Positions 7,020 through 10,066 of a stretch of DNA of 10,066 nucleotides are shown one piece after another. The translations under genes and the position numbers were made by a program. How positions within the stretch are numbered: the stretch's first letter is position 1; every line of letters starts with the position of its first letter. Origin of the DNA: Gemmatimonadota bacterium. GTDB lineage: Bacteria > Gemmatimonadota > Gemmatimonadetes > Longimicrobiales > Gaopeijiaceae. The stretch lies in NCBI GenBank assembly GCA_018678395.1, contig JAHHMJ010000226.1, forward strand, positions 1 to 10,066, in the 5' to 3' direction. A model generated the notes under the pieces. It did no database searches and was not told the DNA's origin. It saw only the letters and a program-made list of their open reading frames with translations.

Positions 7020-8270
7020 ATGATGCGAGGGACGAGAAGGGTGCAGGGCTCGTTGATGGCGGTGTTGACCGCGGTCGTGGCGACCGGGTGCGGTGGAGAT
7101 GCCGGTCCGGGAGATGCCTGGGCCGGAGCGGTGACCGACTCCGCCGGTGTCGCCATCGTGTCGAACCCCGCGGAAGGGTTGTGGGGTGGCACGCCCGCCT
7201 GGGAATTCGTCGAGGAATACCGGGTCGGCGGCATGGATGCCGAGACCGAAGCGCAGTTCGGTCAGGTCGCGCCGATCGGGATCGACCTGGACGCGGACGG
7301 CAACGTGTACGTGGCCGACACCCAGCAGCAGACCCTGCGCGTCTTCGGGCCCGACGGGACGTTCCTGCGCTCGATCGGTACCCCGGGCCAGGGGCCGGGC
7401 GAGATCGGCCTGGGGATGGTCGCCGCCTTCGTGGTCGGCGACGAGGTCTGGGCGGCCGACGTGGGCAACATGCGGGTGGGTCGCTGGTCGCTCGACGGGA
7501 CCATGCAGACGCCCCTCCCCCTGGACCTGACCGCGGGAGTTCCGATCCGCTGGGACGAGCTCTCGGGCGACCGGGTGGTGATCCAACTGCGGGGCATGGA
7601 CTTCACCGGCGAGGGCACCACGCCGGAGAACGACGCGCTCGTCTACTTCGACGGGGCGATCGGGGACACGCTGGCGCTGCTCCCGGCCGGCCAGAGCTTC
7701 CAGATGACGGGGGGCGTGCCCCAGTTCCGCTTCTTCGAGGCCGAGCCCGTGTGGGACGCGACCTCCGACGGTCGAGTCATGTCGGCCATGAACAGCGACT
7801 ACCGCATCGAGGTGCGCTCGGCCGACGGGACTCTCGAGCGCATCGTCACGCTCGCCCACGAGCCGCGCCCGGTGACCGAGGGCGACGAGCGCGCCATGAC
7901 GGCGGCGATCCGCGATCTCATGGCCGACCAGGGTGCGCCGCCGCAGGCCGTTGAGATGATCATGAGCCAGGCGACGTTCGCCGACGTCTACCCGGCCTTC
8001 GCCCAGATGCTCGCGGGCCCCGAGGGTACGCTCTGGGTACAGCGAATCGCGACGGCCGCGGAACTCGGTGAATCCGACGACTTCGACATGCAGAATCTGG
8101 GCTCGGATCTCTGGGACATCTTCGATGCCGAGGGACGCTATCTCGGCGAGATGACCATGCCCGCCAAGTTCACGCCGGTGCGGGTGGACGGCGACGCGTT
8201 CTGGGGCATCCAGCGCGACGAGTTCGACGTGCAGTCGGTGGTGCGCTACCGTCTGCAGGAAGTCGGATAG
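7020..8270 (+). CDS. Six-bladed beta-propeller lipoprotein
   Basis: The 416-residue product starts with a lipoprotein signal: basic MMRGTRRVQG, hydrophobic SLMAVLTAVV, then lipobox ATGC with Cys24 as the acylated residue. It is followed by a Gly/Asp/Ala-rich linker. The mature part has NHL/6-bladed propeller features: IGIDLDADGNVYVADT (86-101) with QTLRVFGPDGTFLRSIG and then GQGPGEIG (123-130), a pattern common in the abundant propeller proteins of Gemmatimonadota, Acidobacteriota and Bacteroidota. Later blades are more diverged (VWDATSDGRVMSAMNSDYRIEVRSADGTLERIV; LAGPEGTLWVQRI; YLGEMTMPAKFTPVRVDGDAFWGIQRD). No catalytic residues are seen, so a binding or scaffold role at the membrane is likely; ligand unknown. 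GAGAGG at 7009-7014 supports either of the tandem ATGs (7020, 7023). The dehydrogenase follows after 24 bases. Confidence 0.82.
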   Translation: MMRGTRRVQGSLMAVLTAVVATGCGGDAGPGDAWAGAVTDSAGVAIVSNPAEGLWGGTPAWEFVEEYRVGGMDAETEAQFGQVAPIGIDLDADGNVYVADTQQQTLRVFGPDGTFLRSIGTPGQGPGEIGLGMVAAFVVGDEVWAADVGNMRVGRWSLDGTMQTPLPLDLTAGVPIRWDELSGDRVVIQLRGMDFTGEGTTPENDALVYFDGAIGDTLALLPAGQSFQMTGGVPQFRFFEAEPVWDATSDGRVMSAMNSDYRIEVRSADGTLERIVTLAHEPRPVTEGDERAMTAAIRDLMADQGAPPQAVEMIMSQATFADVYPAFAQMLAGPEGTLWVQRIATAAELGESDDFDMQNLGSDLWDIFDAEGRYLGEMTMPAKFTPVRVDGDAFWGIQRDEFDVQSVVRYRLQEVG

Positions 8271-8294
8271 CGGTCCACCAACCGGGAAGGCCCC

Positions 8295-9671
8295 GTGCCC
8301 CACGTCGCCGTCGATCCCTCCACCGGCCGGGAGCTGTATCGGGTCGCGTCGACCCCGCTGGAAGAAGCCCGCCTCGCCGCCGCCCGTGCGCACGCCGCGC
8401 ACCGGGCGTGGTGGGAGGCGGGCTTCTCCGTACGCGGCCGACACCTGCGCGCCCTGGCCGAGGGGCTCCGCAGCTCACGTGACGCACTCGCGCGTCGCAT
8501 GGCCGGAGAAATGGGGAAGCCGATCGTCGAGGGGCTGGGCGAGGTCGAGAAGTGCGCCTGGGTGTGCGACTACTACGCGGAGCACGCCGAAGCATTCCTG
8601 GCGCCCGAGCACGCCGACACCGCCGCCCTGCGCAGCGGATGGGTTCATCGTCCGCTCGGGGTGGTGCTGGGCATCATGCCCTGGAACTTCCCCCTCTGGC
8701 AGGTCCTTCGGTTCGCGGCTCCGACGCTGATGGCGGGCAACGGCGTCCTCATCAAGCACGCGCCCAGCGTCCCCGGGTGCGCCGAGGACATCCAGCGCCT
8801 TATCGATGACGCGGGCCTTCCCACCGGCCTCGTCGCGACGCTGTTTCTCGAGGTCGACGAGGTCGACGACCTCATCGCCGACCGCCACGTGGCGGCCGTC
8901 ACCCTGACGGGCAGCGTCCGGGCCGGGCGTGCGGTCGCGTCGGCGGCGGGGCGGGCACTCAAGAAGACGGTGCTCGAGCTCGGCGGGAGCGACGCATCGG
9001 TAGTTCTCGCCGACGCCGACGTGCCCTCGGCGGCGGCCGAATGCGTTCGCGCACGCATGCTGAACGGGGGGCAGAGCTGCATCGCCGCGAAACGCATGGT
9101 GGTGGTGGATGCGCTGCACGACGCGTTCGTGGACGCCGTCGTCGCAGACATGCGGTCCCGGCGCTCGGGTGACCCGCACCTGCCCGATACGACCCTCGGT
9201 CCGTTGGCGCGCGTGGATCTGCGCGACGCCCTCCACGATCAGGTCGAACGCAGCGCGGCCGCGGGCGCCGTGGTGCGCCTCGGCGGCGAGATCCCCGCGG
9301 GGCCCGGCGCGTGGTATCCGCCGACCGTGCTCACCGAGGTGGGGCCCGGGATGCCGGCCTACGACGAAGAGCTCTTCGGCCCGGTGGCCGCGGTGATCCG
9401 GGCGAGAGACGACGACGACGCCATCCGCATCGCCAACGACACGGCATTCGGCCTCGGCGCGTCGGTGTACACGAGCGACCTCGAGCGCGGTGAAGCGATC
9501 GCCCGCGACCGGCTGCACGCCGGAGCCTGCTTCGTGAATGGCATGGTGCGATCCGACCCCCGACTGCCATTCGGCGGCGTGGGGATCAGCGGCTACGGCC
9601 GAGAGCTGTCTGCGCTCGGCATCCGCGAGTTCGTCAACGTGAAGACGGTCTGGGTCGAAGCCGCGGAGTGA
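8295..9671 (+). CDS. sad: NAD(P)-dependent succinate-semialdehyde dehydrogenase, Sad/YneI type
   Basis: This 458-residue aldehyde dehydrogenase aligns along its full length with E. coli Sad (YneI) as I remember it: MGKPI, CDYYAEHAEAFL, GIMPWNFPLWQVLRFAAPTLMAGN, KHAPSVPGCA, LTGSVRAG, LELGGSD, and a C terminus ending VKTVW. Catalytic residues are in place: Asn131 in PWNF, Lys154 in IKHAP, TGS (205-207) at the nucleotide, Glu228 in LELGG and nucleophile Cys262 in GGQSC. It oxidises succinate semialdehyde to succinate, the last step of GABA or related degradation, feeding the TCA cycle; related semialdehydes are possible substrates. Cofactor choice is not certain from sequence. The start is a GTG with GGGAAGG just upstream. 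It is probably cotranscribed with the lipoprotein. No aminotransferase for GABA is nearby. The stop codon lies inside the first unit of an 18-bp tandem repeat. Confidence 0.88.
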   Translation: MPHVAVDPSTGRELYRVASTPLEEARLAAARAHAAHRAWWEAGFSVRGRHLRALAEGLRSSRDALARRMAGEMGKPIVEGLGEVEKCAWVCDYYAEHAEAFLAPEHADTAALRSGWVHRPLGVVLGIMPWNFPLWQVLRFAAPTLMAGNGVLIKHAPSVPGCAEDIQRLIDDAGLPTGLVATLFLEVDEVDDLIADRHVAAVTLTGSVRAGRAVASAAGRALKKTVLELGGSDASVVLADADVPSAAAECVRARMLNGGQSCIAAKRMVVVDALHDAFVDAVVADMRSRRSGDPHLPDTTLGPLARVDLRDALHDQVERSAAAGAVVRLGGEIPAGPGAWYPPTVLTEVGPGMPAYDEELFGPVAAVIRARDDDDAIRIANDTAFGLGASVYTSDLERGEAIARDRLHAGACFVNGMVRSDPRLPFGGVGISGYGRELSALGIREFVNVKTVWVEAAE

Positions 9672-9775
9672 TCGCACGGCCGCAGATGATCGAACGGCCG
9701 CAGGCGATCGGACGGCCGCAGATGATCGCACGGCCGCAGATGATCGGACGGCCGCAGGCGATCGGACGGCTCTGG
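9668..9775. repeat. 18-bp tandem repeat, six units, arranged as a duplicated 54-bp block
   Basis: Six contiguous 18-base units follow the pattern ATGATCGCACGGCCGCAG: 9668-9685, 9686-9703, 9704-9721, 9722-9739, 9740-9757, 9758-9775. Five hold the palindrome CGGCCG. Units open GTG, ATG, GCG, then ATG, ATG, GCG, so units 1-3 and 4-6 form two 54-base blocks differing at six positions, four of them at the end of the last unit. The first unit contains the dehydrogenase TGA. The period is a multiple of three, so it stays open in several frames. Role unknown; it resembles a minisatellite. Confidence 0.92.
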
Positions 9776-9846
9776 ATCCCGGTGTCGTCGCCGGAGGGCG
9801 GGTGCACTCCATGTCGCAACCTGACGATCGCCTCACAGCAGCAACT
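9776..9846. other. Stretch between repeat arrays, no gene seen
   Basis: This short stretch separates the 18-bp array from the 62-bp repeats. GTGCACT at 9802-9808 followed by TCGCAACC at 9813-9820 faintly resembles the core of the following repeats (GTGCACT, then TCGACCAACC), so it may be a decayed copy. No start with a Shine-Dalgarno site is seen. Confidence 0.4.
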
Positions 9847-9859
9847 CGATTGCTGCATT

Positions 9860-9878
9860 GTGCACGCCGGGCGTGCAC
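9860..9878. other. Perfect hairpin in repeat copy 1
   Basis: GTGCACGC (9860-9867), loop CGG, GCGTGCAC (9871-9878): an eight-pair stem with a three-base loop. A run of T does not follow on either strand, so it is not a typical intrinsic terminator, though it may protect or end the dehydrogenase transcript. Confidence 0.7.
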
Positions 9879-9923
9879 TATCGACCAACCGCCCGGAAGG
9901 CGCCGACACCGATTGGCGGTTTA

Positions 9924-9940
9924 TGCACGTGGAGCGTGCA
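9924..9940. other. Hairpin in repeat copy 2
   Basis: TGCACG (9924-9929), loop TGGAG, CGTGCA (9935-9940): a six-pair stem at the same place in the repeat as the hairpin of copy 1. The right arm is unchanged while the left arm and loop differ from copy 1. Confidence 0.6.
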
Positions 9941-10021
9941 CTATCGACCAACCGTCCCTCGGAAGCGGCCCGATTGGGCATTTGAGCACCTGAGCCGCGC
10001 GAATCCCCGCGCAGCGCGCAC

Positions 10022-10066
10022 CGGCTCGCAGGGGCGACCACACGGCTCGCAGGGGCGACCACACGG
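10022..10066. repeat. 21-bp tandem repeat continuing past the right edge
   Basis: Two identical 21-base units (10022-10042 and 10043-10063), starting CGGCTCGCAGGGG and ending CGACCACA, are followed by CGG, the first three bases of a third unit, at the window end. The number of copies is therefore unknown. On the minus strand each unit would read as the seven residues VVAPASR, but no gene is supported. Confidence 0.88.

Larger units (their letters stand above)
9847..9990. repeat. Imperfect 61-63-bp tandem repeat with hairpins, two full copies and one decayed
   Basis: Copies begin with CGATTG at 9847, 9910 and 9971. The first two share a 21-base identical core (9871-9891 and 9934-9954, offset exactly 63), reading GCGTGCAC then TATCGACCAACCG, followed by a CGGAAG shared with shifted spacing. 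The third keeps only the beginning (CGATTGGGCATTTGAGCACC). Copies 1 and 2 each fold into a hairpin at GTGCACG/CGTGCAC. It is intergenic and its role is unknown. Confidence 0.8.

Noticed and set aside
5988..8444. 818-codon minus-strand frame opposite the isomerase and lipoprotein
   Set aside because: Its residues are Arg/His/Gly-rich without domains, and it crosses two well-supported plus-strand genes and an intergenic gap.
8475..9878. 467-codon minus-strand frame opposite the dehydrogenase, opening with Ala-Val-Arg-Ser repeats
   Set aside because: The repeats are the 18-bp array read backwards. The rest is antisense to a dehydrogenase with all catalytic residues.
9860..9878. Intrinsic terminator for the dehydrogenase
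   Set aside because: The hairpin is good but no T-tract follows, and it recurs within a tandem repeat, so a terminator role is not supported by sequence alone.
9668..9985. 105-codon plus-strand frame overlapping the dehydrogenase stop (GTGA)
   Set aside because: Kept as an observation only. It consists mostly of repeat translations, has no Shine-Dalgarno site independent of the repeat and no recognisable domain, so I did not call it a gene.
9668..10066. CRISPR array
   Set aside because: The repeats are contiguous or degenerate with no unique spacers of constant length, and no cas gene is nearby.

Overview
This is a visibly GC-rich bacterial window with mostly ordinary, tightly packed genes. 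The host looks like a member of the Gemmatimonadota or a similar high-GC soil or marine lineage. That is inferred from gene style: a lipoprotein six-bladed beta-propeller, an M1 peptidase with a large C-terminal barrel, a fused DAK2/DegV protein and lineage-type hypotheticals. No rRNA or other marker gene is present to prove it. I see no tRNA, rRNA, CRISPR array, insertion sequence or phage gene.

Layout. (1) Bases 1-222, minus strand: the first 74 codons of a phosphoribosyltransferase running off the left edge, with a clear Shine-Dalgarno site and a candidate promoter (262-290). (2) 404-859 and 859-1137, plus strand: two small hypothetical proteins overlapping by one base (TGATG), probably translationally coupled. 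(3) Minus strand, an operon transcribed leftward: a 603-residue fatty-acid-kinase-like protein in which FakA-type (DAK2/DhaL plus zinc-binding middle domain) and FakB-type (DegV) parts are joined (5991-4180), then, 10 bases on, a 1011-residue M1-type metallopeptidase with an apparent Omp85-like outer-membrane barrel at its C terminus (4169-1134). The second gene of pair (2) and the M1 gene converge and share a CTAG, so their stop codons overlap. (4) Plus strand: a PaaG-like enoyl-CoA isomerase (6103-6894), a six-bladed beta-propeller lipoprotein (7020-8270) and an NAD(P)-dependent succinate-semialdehyde dehydrogenase of the Sad/YneI type (8295-9671); the last two are 24 bases apart and probably cotranscribed. 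(5) 9668-10066: no confident gene, but three different short tandem-repeat families side by side: six 18-bp units built as a duplicated 54-bp block, two to three copies of a roughly 62-bp unit containing hairpins, and a 21-bp repeat still running at the right edge.

Functionally the window mixes lipid or acyl metabolism (acyl-phosphate formation, enoyl-CoA isomerisation), oxidation of an aldehyde to succinate, and envelope proteins. There is no evidence of one dedicated new system. The points most worth following are the peptidase-barrel fusion, the FakA-FakB fusion with what looks like a leaderless promoter, and the repeat-dense terminal segment.
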